Positions 23,401 to 34,439 of a stretch of DNA of 64,000 nt are shown in pieces; positions within the stretch are counted from its first letter, which is position 1, and every line of letters starts with the position of its first letter. Position numbers and translations under genes: made by a program. The DNA comes from Manis javanica (Eukaryota; Chordata; Mammalia; Pholidota; Manidae): the NCBI RefSeq assembly GCF_040802235.1, contig NC_133163.1:42428501-42492500 (forward strand). Reading direction: 5' to 3'. Under the pieces are notes generated by a model. It was not told the origin of the DNA and searched no databases. It saw nothing but the letters and a program-made list of their open reading frames with translations.

Positions 23401-24123
23401 CTCCATGACCCTCCAGATTCCTGACTGCATGCCAGTGTGAAGGAGCCAGCCTCTGTCTCTCAGGCCTACTGTCACTTCCCAGGGCTCCAGCTTCCAGAGC
23501 GCTAAGTCATCTGAGGCAAGTAGGGCGCAGTCTCAGTGATCCTTTGAAACTCCACCATGACCTCCCCCATAAAGCCAAGCCCCTGCTGGAAAAAACCATG
23601 TCTAAGATCTGTTAGCACATTGCACTTTCACTTTAAATGTGTGTCATAAGCACCAGTGACCAGTACTGAGGAGGCTGAGGAGGCTGAGGAGGCTTCCCTG
23701 GAGCTCTTAAATATGGGTCGCTTCCCTAAGGACTGGAGTAGTTCAGGTGGATGGTTAAGGGATGAATAAAATAACTTCCTGATGCCTCTTTCATCTCTAA
23801 TATTCTAAGATCCACATTGTTTGATAACTCTAGACGTGTTCCCTCAATGCAGGCAGAAAAGGATTCTTAGTCTTTTAACTCTCTGACCAATATTCAGATC
23901 AATAAGTCACTGGCAACAGTGCAATAGAACAAAAAGGAATCCAGAGAGGTTGAAAGCCTTTTGCACAGATCCTACTATAATCCTGTTGAAATCGCCCTCC
24001 CTGTGTGCTGTCAGGAGTAAGTGCTGCTTTTGCAAGGTGTTAAGACAGTTTAATATCTGGCTTTTATGTTTCATCATCTCTTGGTATGAGGAATGCTGAA
24101 TGCTCTAAATGTTGGACTTCTAG

Positions 24124-24210
24124 AAGCTTGAACCCACTGACCTGCCGCAAGTAATTACTTCTGAAAGGCTCCTGAGCCAGCAAGCAGCCAGGACAGCTCA
24201 CAAAGCAAAG
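24124..24210 (+). CDS. CCDC198: CCDC198 coding exon 3
   Basis: An 87-base phase-0 exon encoding residues 100-128, KLEPTDLPQVITSERLLSQQ followed by AARTAHKAK. Acceptor CTTCTAG ends at 24,123 and donor GTGAGC starts at 24,211. The LEPxDLPxVITSxRLLSQ block is strongly conserved in the family. The following Ala/Lys-rich segment begins the central helical region. Confidence 0.93.
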
Positions 24211-25483
24211 GTGAGCTCTGGCAACAACCGGAGGGGTTGGGTCGCGGGGGACTGGCTATCCTTTTCACAGAAGACTTCAAAGGCAAATCAGGCGATTAAA
24301 CTATTCAGTTAGGTCTCCTCAAAGCTGTCCGTTCTCTTCCGGGCCTGTCTCCAGCTGGCAATTACTCTGGCCTCTCGGATGAACGATGGGCCCATCTCTG
24401 CCTCCGGGAGAAAACAGGGAGCTGCAGATGAGAGGGAGGAGTAGTCCTTGGGCATTGGAAATTCTAGAAGTGTTCAATTGAGAAACCCAGCATCACTCTT
24501 CTCTTTCATTCCTCCCCTCAGGTGGCCAGTTTTCAGGGGAAATCATATCTGTGAGCTTATTTATCACAAAATCACCAAAAAGTCATCCTGGAAAGGGTCG
24601 TCTGATCTTTTTCCTTTTACAAACTCTGCCGAGAAAACTCCTCTCAGGTAGAACTGAAAACTGTGAGGTAGTAGATTTTCAACACTTTCCACTCCTGACT
24701 GGAGCCAGCTAGACGCTGCTATGCACCTGGCTGATTTGGTAAAAGAGGCCCAGGTAACTTTAGATCCTGCAGGCCACCTGCAGGGATGCGCTCCTGTCAG
24801 CCCACATAGTCACTGATCCAGGCCAGCATGGAAGATATCGCTGAGCACATTTGGCTTCCATATCCCTTCCCTTTCTTGGCCACAGAAAATGAGGAATGAG
24901 GGCATACCCATCCCTGGTTGCCCTCAAAACTATCTGCACTGTTCCATCAGAATTCATGATGCACGACAGGGAGATCACCAAAATCGCCAAGTTGCAACCC
25001 AGATCCTTCCTAACCTAAAATATACAAGGGCTTATACTGGTACACACTTCAGAAATAAGTTCCACTTAACCATTCGGTGTCTTTCCTCTAATTTCATAGC
25101 CAGACAATTAGCCAATGGCCGAAGAGGCAGAGAGAGGGTCAGGTGTCATCAAACCAGAACACATTTCTGGGGAGATAGTAATAAGCAGCTGTTGACAGGG
25201 GAAGTGATATCTTGTCCCAATGAGATGTGGGAAGATATTTTCACTCAAGGTTCGTGAAACTCTACATTACATACACAGCAAAGCACCACTTCATTCACTG
25301 ATAGCAGAGCAAAGGACAAGGGAAACTGCAGTGATCCACCTTCAACACCCCAAGAGATCTCAATGAATTATGATTGATGATTGACTGATTAATATTTCAC
25401 TCTGTATCACAAAGGTTCAAGCTGTGGATTGCAGAGTCAGTAACAAATTATCCCCATACTAATGATTGTGCCATCTTTCATAG
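24211..25483 (+). other. CCDC198 intron 3
   Basis: GT-AG intron of about 1.27 kb (GTGAGC...TTTCATAG). No repeat family recognised with confidence. The ORFs at 24,448-24,651 and 24,889-25,257 show no similarity I know and no codon signature of a real exon. Confidence 0.8.
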
Positions 25484-25585
25484 CAGGAACTGGAACAGAA
25501 GATGCAAACTCCAATGTATACTTCTGGGAAAAGACAATACTTACATAAGATGCAAATGCTGGAAATGAACCATAAAAGACAAGAG
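25484..25585 (+). CDS. CCDC198: CCDC198 coding exon 4 (tandem acceptor)
   Basis: A 102-base phase-0 exon encoding residues 129-162, QELEQKMQTPMYTSGKRQYL then HKMQMLEMNHKRQE. The acceptor is a NAGNAG site (TAGCAG at 25,481-25,486). Splicing after TAG includes a Gln codon; splicing after CAG skips it, giving 99 bases. The form with Gln aligns best with the human order K-Q-x-L-E as I recall it. Donor GTAAAT starts at 25,586. The high Lys/Glu/Gln/Met content suggests helical or coiled-coil structure, consistent with the gene's name. Confidence 0.92.
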
Positions 25586-26390
25586 GTAAATCTGAAAAGA
25601 GGGGAGAAGAATGTCATATTTACCAAGTTTACTCTACAAAATCACTGCCCTGGCACATGAATATGGTTATGTATTTATCTTCAGTCTTTACCTAGCATTT
25701 TAAATATAGTCATTGGAGCCAAATCTCCAACCACTGGAGCTGGGAAGAATCAGCAAGCTCTCTTGTGCTACCAACCCTTCGGAGTCTTTTCTCTGGCTTC
25801 AGTTCTCTCAAGATCTATCTGTGTCTCAAGTATCTCCTTTTGTGTTTTAAATAAATTGCCCCTATGACATTCTGGCTATGAGAAAACCAGGTTAGATAAT
25901 TTTTCTCAGTTTAGTAAAAGGTAGAGGGGGAGTTGTTCTTAAGTTTGATACCTAGGCATTTCTCCATAATTCATGCACTAGAGTTATCTTATAAAAAAGA
26001 TCTGTTGTAACAAATACCTTTAAAGTAATGTCTCCTGTCTCTGTCATATTCCAAATTCTTCACTCTAGGAAATAAGCCTAAAGTTACTGTCTTCTGCAAT
26101 TCCAAACATATTAATTGGCCTACAGAGACATGTTTTTATAAGGGTTCTCATCTTAATCAAGCCATACCTTCCTGAGACTTTTCGGGTACACTCTCCTTTC
26201 TCCTAAGAAACCTGTGCACAAAGAAAGTTTCTGTACTTTCTAATAAGAAAAAACAACCCATGTTCTGCCTAGAAGACCATAGATGGGACAGACACAGACA
26301 TAATTTGCAAAGTGACCAATTTGTTTTCCTACGCTGGTGAAAGCAGCTCGGTGAAGAGAGCAATAATCATTTATAGCTGGTCATTTTCAG
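25586..26390 (+). other. CCDC198 intron 4
   Basis: GT-AG intron of 805 bases (GTAAAT...CATTTTCAG). Nothing recognised inside. Confidence 0.85.
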
Positions 26391-26544
26391 GCCCAAGTGG
26401 AGTTGAAGAAAAGTCTTCACAAGGAGGCAAAAATTAGTAAGCAAACACTGAGGGACCATAAAGCCAAGAAAATCCTTCAGAGCATCCCAAGAAATGATGG
26501 TGACCTAACCTTGCTATCTGGTGATACCTTGATGAGAAGTCTGG
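26391..26544 (+). CDS. CCDC198: CCDC198 coding exon 5
   Basis: A 154-base exon encoding residues 163-213 plus the first base of codon 214: AQVELKKSLHKEAKISKQTL, then RDHKAKKILQSIPRND..., then ...LMRSL. Acceptor CATTTTCAG ends at 26,390; donor GTGAGT starts at 26,545. The first half is basic and helical. The second half (GDLTLLSGDTLMRSL) differs most from the human protein and looks like a less constrained linker. Confidence 0.92.
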
Positions 26545-27242
26545 GTGAGTCATATAATTTTTTTAGCAAAATAAAATAGTTCAAGTGTTTTTAAAACTTC
26601 ATCAGATAAACTCCTGGTGGGAACGGCAGTAAGGAGTGGATAGCAAATAGCCTTGGGGTCCTGCAGCCTAGAATGTAATGATCATATTGTCACATCATTT
26701 TAGATGGCCAGGAGGAAAAGACAGAAACTTAACTATAGTAGGATGTCTCCTTTAAGAGGGTTACTGTGCTTTACATGCATTATTGCAATCTTTGCTCCAT
26801 CCCTAGGAGGAGAAAGGCAAAAGAGCCTCATCTTGTGGTAAAAGAGAATGAAGCACATAGGGATGTACTCAATGGCAAATTGGTATCAGTCAGTCTGGTG
26901 GCATATGCAGACACTCTCTCCCCCTCCCCACCCTTTCCCCTCTTCTGCTCATTCAGAATGCCCAAAACAATCCAGCATCGCTACCCATCCAGGCTTCTGC
27001 TGCATCCACTGTCTCAGCAAGTGAGACCTCCATGCTCTGTGTCACTCAGGCCAGGGACCCAGGGCCTTTCCAGCCCTTATGTTCCCACTATTGCACCTAG
27101 TCAGTCTCAAAGTCCTGCTGCTGTCACCTAGTGCTGAAATCTCCCCTCTCCCTCCCATTCCCAATACCACCCTTAGGTCATCATGTCACACCAGGGCTGT
27201 ACCCCTCCCTCCAGTCTTACCCTCCTTCTATCTCCTTCCACC

Positions 27243-27395
27243 TTCAGGGCGGTCCCCAGACATCACCAGCATCTCCTGGGAACTTGTTAGGGTCTCAGCC
27301 GCAGTGGCTGAATCAGAAACTGAAGAGGTGGGACCCAGCAATCTGGGTTTAATGGCCAGGTAATTCTTATACCAGTAAAGTTTAAGAACCACTGC
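27243..27395 (-). mobile_element. MER5A-type DNA transposon remnant
   Basis: Reverse hAT-Charlie MER5A: GGTCCCCAGACATCACCAGC, TCCTGGGAACTTGTTAG, GAATCAGAAACTGAAG, TGGGACCCAGCAATCTG and TTTAAGAACCACTGC at its end. Confidence 0.75.
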
Positions 27396-27404
27396 TTTAT
27401 TTGG

Positions 27405-27545
27405 TAATCAAAGAATTGTCACAGACCAGAAGCATCTACATCACCTGGGATGAAACTTCAGGACCACGGCAGATCTACTGAGTGAAGATCTGCATTTTAT
27501 CAAGATCCCAAGGTGGTTCTTATGCTCAATAAAGTCCTAAAGCAC
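27405..27545 (-). mobile_element. Second MER5A-like remnant
   Basis: Shares the MER5A order (GACCAGAAGCATCTACATCACCTGG, ATCTACTGAGTGAAGATCTGCATTTT, CCCAAGGTGGTTCTTATGC) but is more diverged. It directly follows the first copy in the same orientation. Confidence 0.6.
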
Positions 27546-27800
27546 TGCAGAGAAACTTAACACAATACAAATCCAACCATATCACTCTTTTGCTAAAAAA
27601 ACATCCTTTCGAGAACCTCCACCAGCCTGAGGACCAAGTCTAAACCTTGCTGTGATCCTCTAAGCCTTCAGGATCTAGCTGCAGCCTGCCTTCCTAGCTG
27701 CATCTGCTGCCACTCTTGCACCCAGACCCACACTGCAACCAGGCCACATTGCTCAGTAGCCTCAGGCTGTCCTGTGGCTTCCAACACACACCCATGTTCA
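27545..27800 (+). repeat. L2 LINE fragment
   Basis: L2-like: ACCATATCACTCTTTTGCT, TCCACCAGCCTGAGGACCAAGTCTAAACCTT, CCACACTGCAACCAGGCCACA. Diverged. Confidence 0.55.
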
Positions 27801-28360
27801 GAACCTGTTCTGAAGTGCATTTTAAAAGGGCACTGGAGCACTGCTTAAGTGAAAAGCTAAAGTAAAGACATCCATCCATACAGAAAATTCTACACCAAAA
27901 AATCAATCAAATCTCTCCAAAAAAAAAATACAATGGAAAATAAAATGCCTGACCCCTTGAGCTCCCTAGTCTATAGGTCTGGGGTGCCACCCAGGTATCT
28001 GTGTATCTAAGGGCTCCATAGGTAATTCTGATATGAAGTCAGACTTGATGTGAAAGACAGAAAATGCATACATCATCTGCCTAGCACATAGTAGACAGTC
28101 AATAAATAGTACTAGGCAACATCACTTGTACAATATTCTTGCCAAAAATGTTTAGCTTTAATTTAATCACAAGGAAACAATCAGATAAGCCCAAATTTAG
28201 GGCCAATATGTAAGACAACTGACCTGGGTTCTTTGAAATGTTAGCATAGAAAGAATGAGGAAGATAAGGCAGAGGAAGGTGAGAAGGAAGTGGACTAGGA
28301 GAGAGAGCAGGAACAAGAGGACACACAGAGAGATGGGCAGAGATGAGAGTGCCTGGGAGA

Positions 28361-28395
28361 GTGGGGGAGAGTGCGGGGGGTGGGGGGGAAGGAAG
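28361..28395 (+). other. G-rich tract
   Basis: Within a purine-rich stretch on the + strand there are runs GGGGG, GGGGGG and GGGGGGG close together, giving quadruplex potential on the transcribed (CCDC198 pre-mRNA) sense strand. Confidence 0.55.
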
Positions 28396-28469
28396 CAAGG
28401 AAGGAGAGAAGAGAGGGATAGCAGTGTTCTTGAATCAATGCTACTAAGAGACAAGAAAATAAAATGCAG

Positions 28470-28740
28470 TGCATGATCCTGTATTGGACCCTGGATCTAA
28501 AAACACAAATGGGCAAATAAAAAGCAGTTATAAAGAGTATTACTGGAACAACCATAGATATTTGAATATGGACCATATATCAGAAAGCAGTAGTATTACA
28601 TCAATGTTAAATTTCCTAAGTGTAAAAATTGTATTGTGATTATGTGGGAAAATTGTCCTTGTTCCTGGATTTGTGGTGATATATTTGGGGGGGGATGTGA
28701 CTCTTCAACTAATTCTCATGGTTCAGCTGAAAAGCATATG

Positions 28741-28775
<35 letters not shown>

Positions 28776-28915
28776 TATATATACATTATTTCATATATAT
28801 TAATAAGGCAATATCCTGACAAAATGTTGTCAGTGGGTTGGGGTATATATAGGTGTGTATTGTATTATTTGTGTGACTTTGAGAAGATTAAAAATTTTTT
28901 TAAATAACAAGAAAA
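28470..28915 (+). mobile_element. Old L1 3' end
   Basis: Old-L1 3' text: GATCCTGTATTGGACCCTGG, TATTACATCAATGTTAAATTTCC and ATTGTATTGTGATTATGTGGGAAAATTGTCCTTGTTC, followed by a microsatellite grown from its tail region. Same family as the piece at 45.2 kb. Confidence 0.6.
28738..28792 (+). repeat. (TA)n/(TG)n microsatellite
   Basis: TATATA... followed by TGTGTGTGTG and TATATATACA, inside an old L1 3' end. Confidence 0.9.
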
Positions 28916-29088
28916 ATATTTTTAATGCTTATGAAGACACCAGTTGAGAAATCATATAGATGGAGAGAGCAAATCCACAGATTTCAAAAATAACAAGCAG
29001 ATTATTCAGTGATTGTGAAAATCTAGGCAAACAAATAAATCATTGTTAGGGAAAAATTGTGATTAAATAAGCTTTTTAATTTTTGTAG

Positions 29089-29321
29089 GAAATTCAAATG
29101 AAGTGTTTTGGGAACATCATGCAAGGAATGACTATTGTTCTCGGAAAATTGGCAAAATGGAATCATGGCTCCATGAACAAGAAGCCCGGGGACAGCTTCT
29201 TTGGGACAGTGCTAGCTCTGACTCAGAGGAGTTGGGGGAAGATGAGAAGAAGCCACGAGCACTGGTGAGGACCAGGACAGAGAGACTCCCACTTTTTGAT
29301 GAGTTCTTTGATCAAGAATAA
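29089..29321 (+). CDS. CCDC198: CCDC198 last coding exon (stop)
   Basis: Completes codon 214 (Gly) and encodes residues 215-290, with TAA at 29,319-29,321. Acceptor TTTTTGTAG ends at 29,088. Conserved parts are SRKIGKMESWLHEQEARGQL, LWDSASSDSEELGEDEKK (an acidic patch with possible CK2-type serines) and the C terminus RALVRTRTERLPLFDEFFDQ-E, which matches the family's invariant end. The exact agreement at the extreme C terminus is the strongest evidence that the reading frame is under constraint. Confidence 0.95.
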
Positions 29322-29470
29322 GAATGCTACTCATTAACTAGATACTAAGTGTTTTACTTTCCGTGTACTGACAACTTACTTTCCTGCAAACATTCTTCAA
29401 GGTAGTTGCATGAATTATTCTGAGGAGACCAATTCATTTTCCTTTCATTTGGAGTCTTACAGTTAACAGG
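29322..29470 (+). other. CCDC198 3' UTR (start; end not fixed)
   Basis: The UTR begins after the stop. No AATAAA is present before about 29,470, where an old repeat seems to begin. Candidate signals further on are AATAAA at 29,754-29,759 and 29,988-29,993; the sequence does not decide which is used. Confidence 0.5.
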
Positions 29471-29479
29471 TTTGTCATA

Positions 29480-29880
29480 TATTATTAACTATGTTACATA
29501 ACTAAGTACTCCAAAACTTAGGGCATCTTACTGTCTCTTCTACGGACTGCTGGATTCAACTGGGTGATTCTTCTGCTGATCTCTTTTGAGATCTTACGTG
29601 CAGCTGAAGTCAGATGACAGCTAGGATTGGAGTCATCCGGAGGCTCATCTGCAATACCAAGCTCGCTGGGCCTCTCCCTCTCTCCACACAGTCTCAGAGC
29701 CATCTCTTCAACAGGGTATGGATTTGCTTTTATATCAGCCCATGGCTCCCAAAAATAAACACTGCAAGAGGAGGAAGCAGTCCTCTTAAAGGCTAGTCAT
29801 GGGACAGCTCAGTATCACTCTCACCACATTCTGTTGGTTAAAGCAAGTCATGAGCTACACCGCCATCAACGAAGAAGAGG
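29480..29880. repeat. Old interspersed repeat (family not named)
   Basis: The text GTACTCCAAAACTTAGGGCATCTTA, GGTGATTCTTCTGCTGATC and CCACATTCTGTTGGTTAAAGCAAGTCA corresponds to a common old mammalian interspersed repeat. A second partial copy (CCATATTCAGTTGGTCAAAGCAGTCA) lies at about 41,300-41,390. I could not assign a family name safely. Confidence 0.5.
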
Positions 29881-30720
29881 ACTGCGCAAGGGCATGGATT
29901 CCAAAGTGCGGTCCATTGAGATCACCATATATTTAAAAACAAATCATATCTTATAAAACAAATAGATGAGAGAGTAGATTTCATACAAATAAAAACACAT
30001 TTTTAAAGAAACATTGCAGTAATACTACATTAGACACCAGACTCACTTAGGTCACATTCTTGTGAGTTAGCAGCTGGTTATCTCAGAAAGGCTACAGGAA
30101 AGAGGTGCAGTACTGTCAAGTGTGGGAGTTCATTGTGAATTAAAGTTCAAATATAAATGAAGATCTCTTAGATTCTGATGTAGGTCTTAAAACTCTTTAA
30201 ACTTAAAAAGAACCTTGGAAATGTTCAGCCAAAAGTTACTCGTTTACAAAAATTAGATTTTTAGGCAATGGTAAAAGTAAAATTATACTACACATTATTA
30301 TCATGATCTAAAAACCACTTTTAAGCCATTTGAAAGCATCTATGAATTTAGTGAAGCTTTTAAAAAAATCAAACACACCCTTCTAAGCTTTCTTCAGAAA
30401 ACTCACAAAAGGGAAATAAAGGGAAATACCAATGAAATTTTGGGCATTTCTGCTCCCAGTTCTTTGTGAGAAATACTCTTCTTACTTTTCTGTGCCAGAT
30501 AAAAAAGCATATTTCCTGCAAAAGAATATATAAGTTGTTTGACCAACCAGCCTTCCTAAAAAAGTAAGACCCTTGAGAGGAGAAACAAGTCCAACCTCCT
30601 CATAGTACCCTCACACATTATGGTTTATCTGGGGGCTTTAAACCAATTCTGAAGAAAGCAGGGTCTGTGCATGTCTTCATCGCGGTGGTCTGTGACTTGG
30701 AGTTGGACAACACCCGCTTC
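29880..30720. other. Intergenic, nothing recognised
   Basis: AT-rich sequence downstream of CCDC198. It may contain the distal end of its 3' UTR. Confidence 0.4.
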
Positions 30721-30845
30721 CACAAGCACACAGGACTGTGAGCTACGTGACGGCATGCACCATGTCTCCTCCCTGTGGTGTCCCCACTTCCTCGCATGGC
30801 ATATGGCACAGAGTTTCTTATGAAATGTTTGTTGAATTCATTACT
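30720..30845 (+). repeat. L2 3' end
   Basis: GGCATGCACCATGTCTCCTCC..., GGCATATGGCACAGAG..., AATGTTTGTTGAATTCATT: the L2 terminus. Confidence 0.6.
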
Positions 30846-31177
30846 TTGTGTTGAATTAGTCAGTTAGAGAGGCACTTGTCTCTCTCCAGCTATGCATTTG
30901 CTCACTCTCATTTCCATCGTTTCCGGAGTCTTAGATATACAAGTAAAGAAAGGGCATTTTTTCCAAAAGCGCTTAGAATTTATCTATCTAAATGGATGGC
31001 ATACACTAAACATTGCCTTGAGATACAGAAGCAAGATACATATGTCAATGAAGATATCATAGCTCAAAATACTTTTTAAAACCTTATCTGACTGCGTTCG
31101 CTGCAAAAGACAATCCTTCATAATGCCTTCTCCATTTGAATGTACTTGCTTGCTCCATGTGGGACTCTCCCTTAAGC

Positions 31178-31292
31178 AATTCAAGAATTTGAAATTACAA
31201 TACTAATAATTCTAACACTATATATTAGTAATAGTAATAACTAATAACTATATATCATACCAATTTACTATAAATTCAAGAATTTGAAATTA
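31178..31292 (+). repeat. 20-bp direct repeats flanking AT-rich spacer
   Basis: AATTCAAGAATTTGAAATTA occurs at 31,178-31,197 and 31,273-31,292, identical, 95 bases apart. Weaker similarity continues for about 15 bases after each copy, so this looks like a small diverged tandem duplication rather than an insertion footprint. Confidence 0.7.
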
Positions 31293-31319
31293 TAACACTG
31301 ATAATGATGATAGTAATAA

Positions 31320-31485
31320 CAGCTAAAGTACATCAGCCTCTTAGTACGTATCAGGGCTCTTCAAATGCCTCACACACTTAATCCTCACAATAACTTTATG
31401 GGTCAGTATTTATATCATCCCCACTTGACAGATGAGGAGACTGAGGCACAGAAAGAGAGGCTGAATAAGTTGCCAGAGTCCCCCG
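31320..31485 (-). repeat. MIR SINE
   Basis: Reverse MIR: AATCCTCACAATAACTTTATGGGTCAG, ATCCCCACTTGACAGATGAGGAGACTGAGGCACAGAAAGAGAGG, AATAAGTTGCCAGAGTC. Among the best preserved MIR copies here. Confidence 0.85.
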
Positions 31486-31967
31486 CAGAACCACCCTTTG
31501 GAACAGACCATCGCTTACCAGAAGGGATCTGATGGGAGCCAGAAGGACTTCCCTCTTCTCCTCAATTTTACCTCCAACTCACCAGCTGCATTATGTGACA
31601 TTCCACATTTTTTTCTATTATGCGGTGGGCTGTTTGTTTGTTTGTTTGGGGGAAGTGGGGAGACGAGAGGGATAACACTACTCTGGAAAGGGTGAGAACA
31701 TTGTGGGACTGTTTTTCAGCAAGGAAGAATTTCCTTGGGGCCCAACAGCTTAACTGTGGGCACAGGGCAGAGCAAGAACACCTGAGAAATACCCCGGGGG
31801 GCATGTTTCCAGGAGTGGGGAGAAGGGCACAGAGAGGCAGGTGAGAGAGTGAGGACACACCTAACCGCCTTCACAACTTGGCCTGGGAGCAGGATCAGTG
31901 GGCACCACCACCAGATGCCCATCCAGGATGGAATTCAGCTGTACACTGTGGTAAGGGCTGGAGGGGA

Positions 31968-32155
31968 GTGGTTCTCAATGCCGGCCACAGGTTGGAATCA
32001 CCTGGCTAATACTGAAAAATTCAAAACAATTAGGATGTATGGGCCCATATTTTCTATTTATCTGGGCTTGGGTAGAGCTCTGGCAATGGGTGGGCATTTT
32101 CTTTTCAAGCTCCCAGGTGAATCTAAGGTGCAGTCAACGTTGAAACCACAGCTTT
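31968..32155 (+). mobile_element. MER5A/B-type DNA transposon remnant
   Basis: TGGTTCTCAATGCCGGCCACAGGTTGGAATCACCTGG... CTCCCAGGTGAATCTAAGGTGCAGTCAA... CACAGCTTTAGCA: a diverged MER5 layout. Confidence 0.6.
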
Positions 32156-32159
32156 AGCA

Positions 32160-33060
32160 GTATGGACATTCTACTTTACCAGATATGTCAACTTCTGAGG
32201 TAATTTTTCAAAGGTAAGGACATGAAGCTTGGAGCTCCACAAATAGTGAGAGAACGTTTGTTGGTAATTGTCTGAGAACACCAATCCTTTAACTGAATCT
32301 TGAATTTTTTTTTGGAGACAACATAGGGCCATCAGTAAACACAGCTGTTGCTGGTGAAAACTATACAATTCAGCCTGGAGACAAAGTTGTCAATTTCCTT
32401 CAACTGAAAATCTCCTCAGCTTTGGAAAGAAAAAAATCTTGTCTATGGCCAAAGGCATGCTTCTCTTGTGAAAATAATATTTTCCTTCTTGCTCTGAATT
32501 TTTCATGAGAAAAATAAATGTCTCTCCTTTTGACAGACACTTGGAAATGTGCTTTGGTCAATTATTTTTTGCAGAAAGAGGGCCCTTTTTCCTCAGCTGC
32601 CTATTTGGATGATAATTCTGAGTTACTGTACAGGGGTTTAACTACAGAGAACTTTTGCAGGAATCCTCTGTGAAACAGTCTTGTACACAAATGGAAATGT
32701 TTTCTGCTTGCACAGAGCCTTTAAAAATAGAAAACAAAACACCAGTTCTCCGTGCCACTCCCTTCCTTACCATGACAGCATTCAGGTCATCAAATCATAC
32801 TTAACCTCTACTATTTCTGCCTCAAATGAACAACAAAAGCCTATTTCTACATATTACTGCAAAACCTCAGAGATTTAGGATACAGTAAGGTGGGCTTGGG
32901 AGGAGGCACATTAAGGGGTAGGTCAGGGAAGGCCACACCATTAAAAATCGGAATTACATCTCATTTTTAAAGAAATACTACTTTATTCAAGTACAGAATA
33001 AACAAAAGTCTTCTTGAAAACTAAGTCAATAGTTAAGGTTTATTTTTAAGTGTATTCTTC
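32160..33060. other. Intergenic, nothing recognised
   Basis: No gene and no repeat that I can name. The short ORFs look accidental. Confidence 0.4.
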
Positions 33061-33064
33061 ATAA

Positions 33065-33560
33065 TAAGCCTGCAACTCATTCATTCATCATTCATTTAAT
33101 CATGCATTCAACAAATAGGTTTGGAGTATCTACTCCATGCCAAGCACTGTTCCAGATGCTGAAAATACAGCCAAACACAAGACAAAAATCCCTGAGCCCA
33201 TGGGCTCATCCCAGTGGGGAGACCCTGAGCAGAAAGTCGAATACATAGTACAGTTTTGGGTGACATTAAGCATTGTGAAGAACAATGAAGCAGGTAAGCA
33301 GATAGGCGTGGATGGAGTAGACTGTTTCAGGCAGGTGCTCAGGGAGGGTCTCTCTGAATGAAGGAAGGTGTAAGCCATGAGAAGACCTGTGGAACAGCAA
33401 GTACAAAGGCCCTGAGGTGAGCATGAGCTTGTAATGCTCAAGGACTAATGTGAAGGGCAGGATGGAGAGTGAGCAAAGGGGAAACTGCCTGGGATGATGT
33501 CATTCAAAAAGGTCATCAGGGCCCAGATGGTAAGGAGCCCAGAGGACCACAGCATGAAGA
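33065..33560 (-). repeat. L2 LINE (reverse)
   Basis: Begins ATTCATTCATCATTCATTTAATC, TCCATGCCAAGCACTGTTCCAGATGCTG, then CAAAGGCCCTGAGGTGAGCATGAGC further in: the reverse complement of the L2 3' region. Confidence 0.75.
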
Positions 33561-34210
33561 TGGGTTTTTGTGGAACAGTTTCACAGACAGAAGGGCCTGA
33601 TTCTCATCTAGACTGACATCCCCAATATGCTCATGACCACAGGCAAACAGACCCACTAATGTCACATGGTCATGGCTGACTGGCCTGAGCTGACCCTTGT
33701 ACCAGCTGGTGGCAGGAAACTTAGTAAGTTACGGAGCAGTGGGTGGTATTGTTCTGCAAGAACCGGAGACAGGAGACCCATTGAGGCCCCACAACACATC
33801 TTTTCTGCATTCCCAGTCCTTCTATGGCCCTGTTCCCCATTCCCAGTGCCTCCTGTTCTTCATTCTGAGACTGTACCAATTCTAGTAAATTCCACCTTCT
33901 GCTTAGGCCAGCTCCAGCTGATTGGTGTTTCTGAAAACCAAAGAATTGGAGGTTAATAGGTATCTTATTAAACAGCACTTCCTCTTCATCCTGTGGTGTA
34001 ACACCAGAGGCTGTGGTGTGTGGTGTGCTGAACTGGTGAAGTGGCCAGTTCTGGCTCCCAAAAGGAATTATGAGGATCTCTTCCCAAACCCACATTCAGT
34101 GATGCCAGGTCACCCATGGAGGAAGTATTTACACCACCAGAATTGGCAAGTGTATAAACAAGGGCACATTTTTTTTCCAGATAACTGGATGTTAAAACAT
34201 TTACCAACAC
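33560..34210. other. Intergenic, nothing recognised
   Basis: Overlapping ORFs on both strands (33,666-34,329) have no recognisable domain and mutually incompatible frames. No gene is called. Confidence 0.4.
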
Positions 34211-34214
34211 ACCT

Positions 34215-34435
34215 GGCTAGAGGTAAAGACCAGCAGGCTCTAAGTCAGAGCCAACTCTACCACTTCCTGTCTTGGCTTAGGGTATTTAACCTATCTGGCC
34301 ACAGTTTCCTCATTGCAAAATGGAGATAATGAGAATGTTACCTTTCAGTGTTGTAGTGACAATGAAATAATATATATAAAGTGCTTAGAACTGTGCCTGA
34401 CACATAGCAATGGCTCAATGACATGTTAAGTATTA
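34215..34435 (+). repeat. MIR SINE
   Basis: Forward MIR: CCAACTCTACCACTTCCTGTC, GGCCACAGTTTCCTCATTGCAAAATGGAGATAATGAG, AAGTGCTTAGAACTGTGCCTGACACATAGCAATGGCTCAATG. Confidence 0.88.
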
Positions 34436-34439
34436 TTCC

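Larger units (their letters stand above)
8507..24123 (+). other. CCDC198 intron 2 (15.6 kb, repeat-rich)
   Basis: GT-AG intron (GTAAGA...CTTCTAG). It holds the MIR at 8.8 kb, L2 ends at 9.9 and 11.2 kb, an antisense old L1 at 11.5-13.1 kb, the nested L1 pair at 14.4-20.8 kb, and an L2 interrupted by an MLT1-type LTR at 21.9-23.4 kb. The stretches 9,020-9,870, 9,990-11,140, 13,070-14,390, 20,835-21,930 and 23,400-24,123 hold nothing I can name; the 130-codon ORF at 9,988-10,380 looks accidental. Confidence 0.85.
26545..29088 (+). other. CCDC198 intron 5
   Basis: GT-AG intron of 2,544 bases (GTGAGT...TTTTTGTAG). Contains two MER5A-like copies, an L2 piece, a purine-rich tract (about 28,250-28,425), an old L1 3' end and an AT/TG microsatellite. 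Confidence 0.85.

Noticed and set aside
29754-29759. AATAAA as the CCDC198 poly(A) signal
   Set aside because: It lies inside an old dispersed repeat and a second AATAAA follows at 29,988; sequence alone cannot decide, so no terminator is called.
33666-34329. Overlapping ORFs of 96-135 codons on both strands
   Set aside because: Frames conflict, there is no known similarity and no exon-like borders.
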